The notes beneath the pieces were generated by a model. That model saw only the letters and a program-made list of their open reading frames with translations. It ran no database searches and had not been told where the DNA came from. From Paracentrotus lividus (taxonomy: Eukaryota; Echinodermata; Echinoidea; Camarodonta; Echinidae), in NCBI GenBank assembly GCA_940671915.1, contig CALNVZ010003433.1, forward strand, positions 30,048,510-30,112,509: a stretch of DNA of 64,000 bases. Reading direction: 5' to 3'. Position numbers and translations under genes: made by a program. Below are positions 35,701 through 45,459 of this stretch, piece after piece (within the stretch, counting starts at the first letter, position 1; every line of letters begins with the position of its first letter).

Positions 35701-36890
35701 GCGTAAGACCTGACATTTTTACCTCTGCCATTTTTACCTCTGCCATTTTTACCTCCGCCATTTTTACCTCTGCCATTTCTACCTCTGCCATTTTTACCTC
35801 CGCCATTTTTACCTCTGCCATTTTTGCCTCTGCCATTTTTACCTCTGCCATTTTTACCTCCGCCATTATTACCTCTGCCATTTTTACCTCTGCCATTTTT
35901 GCCTCTGCCATTTTTACTTCTGCCATTATTACCTCTGCCATTTTTACCTCTGCCATTTTTACACCGACCGATACATTTGGGTGTGAATATTCTTAATAGC
36001 ATTCCTATCTACTGTACTAGAAAAAATTCCGGTATAACACTCAATTTCTTATGTATTTAATTGATTTATTAATCTCTTATGTATTTCTTTGTTTTTTGTT
36101 TTTTGTTTTAATTTTTATTAATTTTTCTTATTGTGTTTTTGGACTGAATTGGTCGACGACATTATTTCGGTCATAATTAGCAGCATATAAATGATTTTTA
36201 TCAATAAAAGCAAAATTAAACACTTATTTATGCATTTCAGCAGAAAGCACAATTTGTATTGAATTTGTACATGAAATCAAGTTTTTGAGCAATTTTGGAT
36301 CTGACTTACAGGTACAAAATTATGCGTAACTCGCGAACCTGGTACCCGGGTGTCGCAAATTTGGTCTCAAAAGATGCGCAAGACTTCAAAAGAAAATCTC
36401 ATGAAGTGCCGCGGCTTTATCTTCTCGCGTAAAAGATTTATCGCAAGAAATGTCGAGGGGTGCTAAATTAGGGATAAACTACATTTGCAAGCAGCAAGAC
36501 GTCTCCTAAGTCTCATTTACTTCTCACGTGTCTCCGCAAAAGTCTAATGAGTCACCTTAAAATCTATCATGTTTCATATCAGGTTTTCCCCGTCTGTTAC
36601 AGGTCTCTGTGACGTCCCGAGGTCTCAGAGACGTCAGAGATGTCTCCTTGGGTAACAAACAACTTTTACCAAATCTCAAAATGATTTTCCATTCGTACTT
36701 ATAGGTCCAGATCTTTCTGTATTTATGTATCGCGATTTGAGACACTAACCGTTTATTGCAGATACAGCGTACAGTATGAAGATCAGGGCAGAAACCTGGC
36801 GAAACAGAGGAGCCGAGAACTGAAATTAAAAAAAAAAATAAATAAATAAATATATATATATGTATATTATATATATATATATATAATATT

Positions 36891-36924
<34 letters not shown>

Positions 36925-37104
36925 ATATATATTGGGATTGCTCTTTATTTACTTTACTCAGGTATAGGCCTACTGTTTAACATCATTGGGAGTTTTTGAA
37001 TTGTCTCGACGTGTAAACCTCTAAGAGATTGAGAGGTATGTACAATGAAATACTTTGACAAATAATCATAATAATAATAGTGTCTTCATGCCTGACGCTC
37101 TGCC

Positions 37105-37135
<31 letters not shown>

Positions 37136-37858
37136 CACAACAAAACAAAACAAAACAAAAAATCTTTTTGACAGGTCGACTAGTCGACAGACTAAACTGA
37201 ATTTCTTTGTTATCGGATGTAGCGAGTACCGAGGACAGGTTTAAACGTCACGCTTGAAGAAGCTACTATTGTTATAATCATTTTTGGAAAAATGATTATA
37301 TATTTTTTTTTTTTTTTTTTTTTTTTTTAAGCCAATGGAGTTGTGATAATGTGATTAAACTCTTCTACAGATGTACATTTGGAAAGCTGTAAAAAGTCGT
37401 TAGATCAAATTCATAAAATAACCAAAACAGTGACAGACACGCACACTCACACGCTCACCCCTCCCACACATATCAACCCACTCCCACCTGACAAACACAC
37501 ACCCACACCGACCCTCTCTGACACACCCTGACACGCACACACTATCATCCACCCTCAGACACATCTCCACACCCACACACATTATAGGTGAACTAAGGCC
37601 AAAATAATGATGGCCGAAAGCTAAAATCAACAAGGACAAGTGGAGAAATACGTTTGGACTAATTGAGAATTTTATTCCTTCAATTTAAGCCTATATAGTT
37701 TTAAAAGGGTTTAATTTCTTACTTTTACTTATAGATCATAGAAACCAACAATAGTCACCTTTCAGTACCCTAGTGCACTTCATACACTTATTTAACTCAT
37801 TAAGAACAGATACTGCAGTAACTTTGAGAATGAAGGGGAATTTACTGACCTGCATCAT
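29569..37858 (-). CDS. FReD copy A: secreted EGF + fibrinogen-related protein, 7 exons, 324 aa
   Basis: Exons (minus strand): 37850-37858, 36750-36819, 32933-33106, 32423-32524, 32026-32153, 30739-31003, 29569-29795. All junctions are GT-AG, phases agree (0,1,1,1,0,1) and the sum is 975 nt including TAA. Residues 1-26 form a signal peptide (MMQFSAPLFRQ, then VSALIFILYAVSA). A ~58-residue Cys-containing domain of unknown family follows, then one EGF module, then a full FReD with WCKLSGGYGLLVIQRR, GFGNLSTEFWLGNELIH, DRDNDD (Ca site) and GGGWWFLSCGY. The protein should be secreted; FReD relatives are lectin-like pattern-recognition or matrix factors (family knowledge, not shown here). Introns hold many mobile elements. 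This is the intact member of the tandem pair. Confidence 0.85.
29940..30016. repeat. Near-perfect 77-bp hairpin with GAGACGTCTC motif
   Basis: TGTCGGAGACGTCTCTGATT and the following GTCCGAGTCGCAG pair with the inverse, with two mismatches in 33 bp, around a 10-11 base loop. Lies in the last intron of copy A. Related GTCTC-rich sequences occur at about 33680-33770, 35091-35646 and 36490-36660. Confidence 0.75.
30063..30249. mobile_element. CAGGGGCCGCGGAG hairpin MITE
   Basis: CAGGGGCCGCGGAG at the left faces CTCCGCGGCCCCTG at the right; inside, G-runs and C-runs pair. TGCAT on both sides may be a target duplication. The element seen in the palindrome at about 8600-8765 is a relative. Confidence 0.7.
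30739..31003 (-). CDS. FReD copy A exon 6 (middle of FReD)
   Basis: 265 nt; begins VIQRRYDGSLDFDRLWEVYA and ends DYLLDT plus one base. Donor ACAG|GTTCGT is slightly weak; the phase is right. Confidence 0.88.
31421..31993. mobile_element. TIR element TACACTGTT...AACAGTGTA with AAACAA-rich arms
   Basis: TACACTGTTAGAACGCTGTT at the left faces AACTTTAAAAACAGTGTA at the right; both arms repeat TTGTTTAAA / TTTAAACAA motifs. A tRNA-derived SINE (31703..31880) sits inside. Intron 5 of FReD copy A. Confidence 0.6.
31703..31880 (+). mobile_element. tRNA-derived SINE
   Basis: The head has a canonical pol III A box (TGGCGCAGTGG at about 31709) and B box (GGTTCGATACC at about 31753) at tRNA spacing, with a TCTC..GAGA anticodon-like stem. 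A ~100-nt body follows, ending in T-rich DNA at 31868-31883. Stems of the head are imperfect, so it is a SINE and not a tRNA gene. Confidence 0.65.
32026..32153 (-). CDS. FReD copy A exon 5 (start of FReD)
   Basis: 128 nt, acceptor TTTTTCAG, donor CTG|GTAATT. Reads CQDVLDAGHQENGVYQICTT and FDVWCKLSGGYGLL. Confidence 0.9.
32423..32524 (-). CDS. FReD copy A exon 4 (EGF-like module)
   Basis: 102 nt, phase 1 both ends, donor C|GTAAGT. Six Cys in EGF spacing: CLSSPCLYGGTCMETFDGHN then CVCHDGRSGTNCE. Confidence 0.9.
32933..33106 (-). CDS. FReD copy A exon 3 (N-terminal domain, unknown family)
   Basis: 174 nt, acceptor CTCAAACAG, donor GGAG|GTAAAT, phase 1 both ends. Encodes HPQMGVPCKPILPCPSIKLL through GTEFICAAG, with three Cys. 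No domain name can be given; copy B exon 3 has a matching C-x-P-x-x-D start and WCAA end but is otherwise diverged. Confidence 0.7.
33490..34234. other. Intron 2 of copy A, no gene
   Basis: T-rich runs at 33497-33560 and GTCTC/GAGAC-rich bases at about 33680-33770 (GGGAGACATCGT, AGGAGACTTCTC, CCTGGAGTCGC), relatives of the hairpin motif elsewhere in this gene. Confidence 0.45.
34251..34476 (+). repeat. 15-bp minisatellite, outer left arm of the TU-like element
   Basis: About 15 units of G(T/C)AAAAATGGCAGAG. One unit has an extra A and the last units are degenerate. Frames through it give KMAEV- or KNGRG-type repeats, which are by-products. Confidence 0.95.
35091..35646. mobile_element. Hairpin element with palindromic GGAGACGTCTCC clusters, nested in the TU-like element
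   Basis: GGTATCTCACTTCGCGGAAA at the left faces TTTCCGAGAAGTGAGATACC at the right. The inside folds again: ACCATCTCAAAGTTGT near 35386 faces ACAACTTTGAGACGGT near 35488. Perfect palindromes such as CGCGGAGACGTCTCCGCG (35241-35258) recur at least four times in degenerate form. Non-coding. Confidence 0.7.
35709..35960 (-). repeat. 15-bp minisatellite, outer right arm of the TU-like element
   Basis: About 16-17 units of the inverse, CTCTGCCATTTTTAC, with C/T and A/T variants. Confidence 0.95.
35978..36740. other. Intron 2 of copy A, GTCTC-rich 3' part
   Basis: No gene. About 36490-36660 is rich in GACGTCTC, GTGTCTCC, GAGACGTCAGAG and GATGTCTCC, again the motif family of 35091..35646. Confidence 0.4.
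36750..36819 (-). CDS. FReD copy A exon 2 (signal peptide)
   Basis: 70 nt, acceptor AATTTCAG, donor AACG|GTTAGT. Encodes FSAPLFRQVSALIFILYAVS and AIN plus one base, a strong signal-peptide core with a likely cut after AVSA. Identified by its match to copy B exon 2 and by phase. Confidence 0.75.
36850..36932. repeat. (TA)n/(AT)n microsatellite
   Basis: Interrupted TATATA tract just upstream (gene sense) of exon 2. Confidence 0.9.
37295..37328. repeat. Poly-T run
   Basis: AT-rich lead into about 27 T. Confidence 0.85.
37435..37580. repeat. CA-rich low-complexity region (copy A intron 1)
   Basis: CACACA clusters; counterpart of 25440..25890 in copy B. Confidence 0.6.
37850..37858 (-). CDS. 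FReD copy A start exon (ATG ATG CAG)
   Basis: Nine coding bases before donor CAG|GTCAGT. The preceding GATAAAGAAACATGATGCAG parallels copy B at 26727-26735. About 50 nt of matching 5' UTR continues upstream (to about 37910). Confidence 0.65.
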
Positions 37859-37919
37859 GTTTCTTTATCTTAGCTGTCAGTTATGAAGTGGAAGAAATAC
37901 TTTGTAACTTCAATCAACC

Positions 37920-40102
37920 GATGATGTTAAAGCTGTGACAACTGTGATATCCGACTACTCCCCGCGGGTATTCACTACGAATGCAATAAGGATGGCGTCA
38001 ATTAGGTACCGATTAAAACTGAATTACTCTAATGATTATGTAAGGGTCTGTTTGCACCAGCCATTTTCCTACTTCATTATTAACATGATAAAGAAGAGAG
38101 TCATATTTTCCAGGGTATTTCGTCCTATTGCACATCATCACACGAGCGCTGCGTTCAACTAAATTTAATCACGATATCACTACGTATAAAAATGTTACAC
38201 GTTTGGCAACTTCGTTTTTATTGATACATGTTTGCCGAATAAAGAGCAGCATTACGATTAACACGACCATAATAAACCAGTGAAGGTTTCTGTAAGGTTT
38301 TACAGGTGATCGTTTTTATAAAGGTATTGGCTAACATTTTATATAATTTCTAAAATGCTTAATTTGTTACTAAAAATAGTATTAACGTGATCACTGAAGC
38401 ATAAAATTACTGTAAAAGCTCTACATAATTTTGAAATAGCCTATTTTTGGTTGTTGTATGGGTTTATTCAACCGTGAATGAAGCGATATTGTTTGCAAAA
38501 GTGGAAAACACACTTCCAGAACAGAAATTCCATCATATTTGCTCAAATAAACCCCGTAAAAGACCCAATTGCAATTTTAACCCGGTTCTCACTGAACCGT
38601 GAAATTTGACCATGAAATCATTTTGTATGTTAGGGCACAAAATAATCTCGTATCCCTTTTGACATGTGTGATGTTGAAAAATGTAGATATTGTTTCGACA
38701 TCATTTATTCAAAGTTGTGATAATCGGCTTGTGAACTTCAAAAAAAGACATTTTTTCTTCAACCATTTAAAATCGCTCACATAGTAGCCAATAAAATTAC
38801 ATGCACGGACATATAATTAGATTTTTTCGACTCCTCCTGGTGCAAAAATAATTGATAACTGACATAGGGGGAACTTGCTTTTTATGTTGTGATTATTTGT
38901 GAATAACGATCAGTTATGTAATGGTAGCTTAAATTTATGTCGTAGTGGGAATATGTTTAATTAAGATTTTATACTTTATTTTATTATTGTTGTATGCAAC
39001 CTTTTTATAGCAATGGTTATTTAATGTTTCGTGGCTTCGTTTTTTTTTTGATATAACGAAATACATGAATAATGTCCATATGTAAATTTTTACTTTGATT
39101 GTTATCAATTTTGTCCTATGTAATAGGAAATATCTAATTTCATTTATGTTTATATCAGTTTAAGTTGTTAGTTAGGGTCATCCCAAATTAAAAAAAAAAA
39201 TAAATAAAAAATGACTTGGTGTGAAAGCCCCTTCTTGATACAATGATGGCATGTCCAGGTTTTCCCAGGACTCGACGTACAGGATCTCACCTACCAATAA
39301 AAAAAACTTAAGAGTGATGCAAATATAAATCAAAAGAATGTGTGTCTCTATGAATATCGGTTAATGGTCATTTTACCCCATTACAATAAGCATTGACCTG
39401 AGGTACATACAATAGAGGAGCCTGCTGGAGAATTGCATATATGCTGAGTGGCTCTTTGAATTTCGGTTGTTGGTCGTTTTGCCCCCATTACAACAGAAAA
39501 GGTCCAATCCCCCTATTAACAAATATGGAGGAGCAGACAGAGTTAATTAGAGTGTTTAATCCATCTGACAGGTTAATCAAGTAAAAGATACCTGAACCAT
39601 AAATTTGATTAAACGCAAACAATGGTATTTTTAATGACTAGCAATATAGCGAAACCAATCAAACCTACTCAAACGTGTGTTTTGGTCATGGTCGTAATCA
39701 GGAAATGGATTTTTCATTTTATATATTTTTTTAAAAGTCGCATTGGCCTTCTCAACAAATTGCTTCTTGCCATTTTTAATCAGAGGGTGTGGGTCAAAAA
39801 GTATTCACTGTCATAGGTTGAGATAAATTATTCAACAAGCCCATCTACCCACGAATCCAGAACATTGTGGACAAGTCTGTGGATCAAAAAGAATGTTTCA
39901 TATTAAGTTGTCTGGTATAAATATATCAATTTGCATTATTTATTGTGTTTATGGAAGTGAGTTTGGCAACTTTTGAGTCAAATTCTTGATATGACATTTA
40001 GAAGTTGTTGGTTGACAATGCAGATGCCTTCTGGAACAAAAAAAACAACAACAACAATACCTTGGACTGTGTCATAATGTTATAGGTCCCTTGTGTTGAT
40101 CA
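37920..40102. other. Intergenic, nothing firm
   Basis: AT-rich. A weak ~120-bp direct repeat lies at about 39355-39500 (CGGTTAATGGTCATTTTACC / CGGTTGTTGGTCGTTTTGCC). Promoter sequence of FReD copy A is presumably at the left edge. ORFs are short and featureless. Confidence 0.4.
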
Positions 40103-40212
40103 GGGCCCATATTCATAAAAGCTTCATAGGCCTAGTTATCACCTAACTGTGTACTGTTCCCTATGTAATTAGTTGACAACTAGCTTTAGTCAGGTTTTAT
40201 GAATATTGGCCC
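40103..40212. mobile_element. ~110-bp MITE GGGCCCATATTCATAAAA
   Basis: GGGCCCATATTCATAAAA faces TTTTATGAATATTGGCCC; the interior holds TAGTTATCACCTAACT-like palindromic bases. Confidence 0.6.
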
Positions 40213-40369
40213 GGATTGATTAAAAAAACATCCTGAAACTTAAAAGAATAAAAATAAAATGAGATAAGCAAAATTACATCGAGCTTACCATGTCATGGGG
40301 AAAAAGAACACTAAAGCACTTATATCCAATTAAGGATTGGGTATTCTACAATACATAATTTGAAGTATT

Positions 40370-42830
40370 CAGATTCAGATTAACATTTATTTGGTATAAG
40401 ATAAAATCAAGATACAAAAATTGATATAAACAATAGTGCATAAATCATGTAAATACCAGGATTGCTAACAAAAGTTAAAACTTGTAAACAGGCAACCCTT
40501 GACATACAAAATGATGAAATACAATGAGAATACAATAAAATTATATACAAAATAAATAACAATAGAAATATAGAAATATAACAAATTCATATGAAAACTT
40601 AAGAATTAAAGAACATTAAGGAAATAATCAGAATCATTTTACATATTTCAATATATTAATAAGTGGCAAGTATTGTGCTCTTTAAACAATTTTTGAATGA
40701 GATGTAATTTGAAGTACCCTTTAAATTACTGTTTAGAGAATTCCATTTTTTGGATCCTTGAAATCTAATTGATCTCTTTTGTAAAAAAGAATTTGTAAAT
40801 TTTGGAAGACGAAAGTCATTCTTTTTTCTTGTATTAAATGTGTGATAATCGGAGTTCAAACGAAAACTGTCATAAAAGGTGTCTGGTAACATAGAATAGT
40901 TTATACATAAATAAAGAGGTGCCTTGGGAAAGAATATCTGCAAATTTAAGTAATTTTAAAGATTTAAACAATGGAGAGGTATGTGCCCTGAAGGGGGCGT
41001 TGCAGCATAAACGCACCGCCCGTTTTTGAAGTATGAAAAGGGGTTTTAAAAATTTATCAAATGTCCTTGCCCATACAAGATTACAATACATTAAGTACGG
41101 ATATACAAGTGTATGATATAAAGAAAGCATGGCAGAAGATGGTAAAAAACTTCTTAGTTTACACATATCGCCAACATTGCATCGAATCTTCTTGGAAATT
41201 ATTTCAATATGTTTTTCCCATGATAGTTTGTTATCAATAGTTACACCTAGGAAACTTGCAAATTGAACTTGGTCGATATCTTTACCGTCCAATTTCAAAT
41301 TTATATCTTCAATAAAAGTATCATTTTTTCTGTCAAAATTAAAAATCATAAATTTGGTTTTCGTTTCATTAATTTTCAATTTATTTGCAGAAAACCAATT
41401 AGCAACCTTCAGCAGTTCAACATTGGCTTCAGAAATCAAGTCTTTAAAATTTTTACCCGAATAGAATATGTTCGTGTCGTCAGCATATAATATATAATGT
41501 AATTTTTTTGAAGATTCAACAATGTCGTTTATAAACAACAAAAATAATAACGGGCCCAGGATACTACCTTGAGGCACACCTTGTCGTATAAAAAGCAGTT
41601 CAGAGTCAGTTTCATTATATTTTAAAAATTGTGTTCTTTTTGATAAATAACTGTTAAACCATTCCAAGGGAATACCTCTAATCCCATAAAAAGTTAGTTT
41701 TTTTAATAAAATTTGGTGATCCAGACAATCAAATGCTTTGCTAAGGTCTACGTAGATCCCCAAAGCTATCTCTTTCTTTTCGTAAATTTTGTACATAAGT
41801 TCAGAAGCAAAAAGCAAAGCTGACTCTGTTGAATAACATTTCCGAAATCCAAATTGTTCAGAAAAAATAATTGACATGTTTATTAGGAAATAAATAATCG
41901 ATTATACATTAATTTTTCTAGAATCTTGGAAAAGGTCGACAGCAATGAAATTGGACGATAGTTTGATAAATCATTTTGTCACCCTTTTTGAATAGGGGTA
42001 TAACCTTTGAAACACTCATTGCATTTGAAAATAATCCACATTGAAATGATAAATTAAACACGTGGGTTAAAGGTTCAACAATATAATTCATTATTCTTTA
42101 CAAGATATGGTGACATATCATCAACCCCACACGAATGTGTATTCTTTAAAGAACAAGATACCTTTAAAATTCGTTTCTGTCTGTAGGTGAAAGAAAAAAA
42201 GAATGAGTTACACTGTTTTTTAAATAATCACGAAACATCCATTGGACCTCGGATTTTCAAACAACCAGCATTAACAAAAAAAAATAGTTAAAAGCATTTG
42301 CAATTGATTTCTGATCAGTAAGCCTCAAGCTGTCTTTACGGATGAATGAAGGTAATTTTAACGATCTTTCTTTACCGAGAAGGCTGTTCAGAATTTTCCA
42401 AGTGTTCTTTAAGTCATGACAATTCGATTTGAGTTTGCAGCAAAATAATTTGTTTAGAGACACGTATAATATGATTAAGTTTGTTTCTAGAGGATGTGTA
42501 TTTTTCTTTATGTTATGGGTTTTCAGTTTTAAATACTTCTTATATAAGCGTTCCTTCCTACTAATGATTTAAGAATGCCTTTTGTAATCCAGGGTTTTTT
42601 TGGTGCTCTATGTCTATCTTTACTTGAGGATGTCTTTGAATGCTCGGAAATAATCTCTTTCAAACCCTTAATAAAAGTATCGTAAGCTACGTTGACATTG
42701 GATAAGGTTGTCTCAGAAGACCAATTGTTAGATGATAAATCTTCACACAATGAATTAAAGTCTATTTGGTGTTTAACGTGAGTTTTATTATTAAAATGGG
42801 AGTGGTAAGTTGGTGGAAAAGAGTTCGTTA
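40370..42830 (-). mobile_element. CR1/L2-like LINE, 5' truncated and frameshifted
   Basis: On the minus strand: PWITKGILKS (42529-42750), WKILNSLLGK..SIANAFNYFF (42257-42463), then a reverse transcriptase (40870-41877), then a tail block (40656-40943). Four frames are needed, so it is not coding as it stands. The 3' end near 40370 repeats AATCTGAATCTGAAT, a short terminal repeat like those of CR1/L2 LINEs. The APE endonuclease is absent. Confidence 0.8.
40870..41877 (-). pseudogene. Reverse transcriptase of the CR1/L2-like LINE
   Basis: 335 codons: EQFGFRKCYSTESAL (block 1), GIYVDLSKAFDCLDH (block 3), RQGVPQGSILGPLLFLLF (block 4), LHYILYADDTNIF (YADD catalytic box), INETKTKFMIF and FLGVTIDNKLSWEKHIE (thumb side). 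It lacks an in-frame N-terminal part: the sequence just upstream (SKILEKLMYNRLF) is in another frame. It synthesised cDNA from its own RNA in an ancestral copy. Confidence 0.85.
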
Positions 42831-43104
42831 CTTGTAGCTAATGTCAGTCAGCTAGATTGGCATAATCATAATCAAATTTAACCCTCATTTATGCACAAAC
42901 ACAACAACAACAAAAATCACACCCCCCCAACCCTCACACACATATCTTAAATTACAAACACCTTTGCACATTTGTTTTTGCTCTCTCGCTCTCACTCATA
43001 TTTCATATGTATTGTTAATGTTAATTTTATAATATTGTAATGTTAAAATATGTAGATAAATAAAATATGTAAATTGAAATGTATTATGTGATATATAAAT
43101 GTAA

Positions 43105-43137
43105 GTTATTATTATTATCATTATTATTATTATCATT

Positions 43138-43168
<31 letters not shown>

Positions 43169-43212
43169 CTATTATCATTATCATTATCATTATCGTTATC
43201 ATTATCATCATT

Positions 43213-43259
<47 letters not shown>

Positions 43260-43278
43260 TATTATTATTATTATCATA
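43105..43278. repeat. (ATT/ATC)n trinucleotide microsatellite
   Basis: Interrupted ATT, then pure ATC for about 50 bases (about 43205-43257), then ATT. Ser/Leu- or Met/Ile-only frames here are shadows. Confidence 0.95.
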
Positions 43279-43279
43279 A

Positions 43280-45459
43280 TTATGTATTCCTAAGGTTCAT
43301 TTCTCAGTCTCAATTCACCTCATCTTTTTTCCCCTTCTTTTTCTCATTCCTTTTCACGTCAAACCAAGTTTTAGCTAGGTTCCAGTTTCAAGTCAACACT
43401 ATATTACTTCGCTACATCGTTTTTCGTTTTTTGAGCATCGTTTAATCGAACAAACACGTTTGTGTCAAGTTGAAATACATGTACATGGTATAATCAAACA
43501 CTGAAGTTAATTACGTGTATTACATTTGCTATTATAAGTGAATGAGGGTAGATGGGGGGGGGGGGGAAGATCCTTCTTTCTTCTCCGTTACAGATCGAAG
43601 TTCATTGAGATAATTGCAATCCTGTAAATGATTAATACTGAATTGCAACAGTGGTACATACACAATAAATTCAGTTACAAACAAAGACTGAAATAAACCC
43701 ATGATTGAACCAAATACATAGCAAAAGACACAAGAGGAGCGCAACTCACACATGACCAATTTTGATGACAGCTTGTGCAGTAGACTGTCTGCATCTTTAA
43801 CTGCCATCAAATCTACATTGTGTCTACAAACTACTATAATAGAAATATATTTAGTACTAGTATATGTTATCAGTACTGCTAACAGGAAAAAAAAAATACA
43901 AGACTATTCATCACAAAATACATCCATGTACAATGTACATGTTACAATTTAAGCACACACTTAAACAAACAGCTTCACTTACTGTACATCATGGTAATCC
44001 AATTAAAAGTTTTGGTGCCAGTGTCTTACACATATACATATATTTTTAATGATGGTACACTTAAACTGTTACTTACACAAAATAAAATAAGACTGACTAC
44101 CTTGCAGCTGTTGATTAATATTTAGACAATCTATAAAGGCATTATGATCAGCTTCTTGTGCTCAATCCATATTAAATTTCCTGCATCTTTATAATGCTGA
44201 CTAAATCATAACTTCATGATTATTATTCAAAATTATTTATAGATCATGTTATAACCAGAGAAAAGTGCCCTCCCTGATTAAATATGAATCATATCTACAA
44301 TGTATGAATTACATGGAAAATGAAAAATTATTGAAATCTTTACATCAATTCCACAAAATACTTGTAGCACCAAATGCAAAAAAAAAGAAGAAAAGGAAAT
44401 GGATAAGACTAGACTTGTCAAAATATTGAAGACCTAGTTTGGCAAATTATTATTCAAAATGCAATAATATTGGCACATTCTGGTACTAAGCCACAATTAC
44501 ATTGGCTTGTGGACGGGCAAGTAAATAATACTAATGTTATAACCCAGGGTAGCCACTTCACTTCTTAGCAATTGTTCTTCAAGCAGGCCATGGATAACAT
44601 GATATGTACATGATTTTCCCCAAAGTGCTTTGATAAAAGGCAGCTAAAGGTACCAGTTTTGTAAGTCTTTGGTATGACTTCAAATAAACATCTCTCAGCA
44701 AATTAAAATCTTGGCAGGACAAGTCTGCTGGTAAGTAAAGTACATAAAACCCTCCTTCTGAGTACCTCCTTATAATTTCTAATTTAACAAAATTTTCCCC
44801 CTCTCTTTTTCAATTACATGTACAGACCAAAAACAATGATTCCATACTCAAGGGCCGACAAAGCACAAATGAAAGGCCAAATGACCCATTTAGGCTCATA
44901 CAAGTCAAGATTGAACAGCACCATGTAAGATACAACCATCAAACTCAAATCAGAAAGGTGTGATTTACTCCGTCCTTTTCACGATTGTCTTTTAAAAATT
45001 CATATCATGCATGTTTAGCCCTAAATCCATGAAAATTATATGTTGGCTACTAACTTTTAGTATAAAGGGTATGAACAATGTTTTTCACTCAAAAATTGGA
45101 ATGATGGTGTAACTCTTTGAATTTTTGACATTTGATTTTGGTCATTTAATAACACAACTTTTGGTCTAGTCCTACAATTAAGTAATTAAGTAATACTTTT
45201 TTAATTTTAAATTCCACAAAACTTTGTTGACAACTATTTCATCTGTTTTTCCTAGGCGTAGTGTCCAAAGAACATTGTGTTTTATTACAATTTGGTTAAT
45301 TAACAAGCACAGTTTCATATATATTCTCATGATTGTGATATCAAAAAGATGCACTGAAATGAGGGTAGTTAGCTAGGTACCATTATAACAGGAGTAGACT
45401 GTATTTGCACATTCCGGAATGGTGCTGGATTAACATGGGCAAGAATGCAGGAGGGACTT
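43280..45459. other. 3' flank of the zinc-finger gene
   Basis: AT-rich and without ORFs of note. Part is likely the 3' UTR (minus strand). A G-run (43554-43566) is the only compositional oddity. Confidence 0.4.

Larger units (their letters stand above)
34243..35969. mobile_element. TU-like foldback transposon with 15-bp tandem-repeat inverted ends
   Basis: Outer left arm: about 15 tandem copies of GTAAAAATGGCAGAG (34251-34476). Outer right arm: about 16-17 inverse copies (about 35709-35960). Inner arms also match in inverse: TTGTCATAGCAAAGCCCATG (34505) versus ATGGGATTTGTTATGACAA (35676). The direct octamer GATACATT flanks the element (34235-34242 and 35970-35977), and the termini GGTGCCACGTAAAAATGG / GGTCGGTGTAAAAATGG agree. 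This is the architecture described for sea urchin TU elements (inverted repeats with a 15-bp tandem outer domain, 8-bp target duplication; recalled from literature). The ~1.1-kb middle has no transposase and contains a second hairpin element. It sits in intron 2 of FReD copy A. Confidence 0.8.

Noticed and set aside
42996..43279. Met/Ile-rich and Ser/Leu-rich ORFs
   Set aside because: Frames through the ATT/ATC microsatellite.
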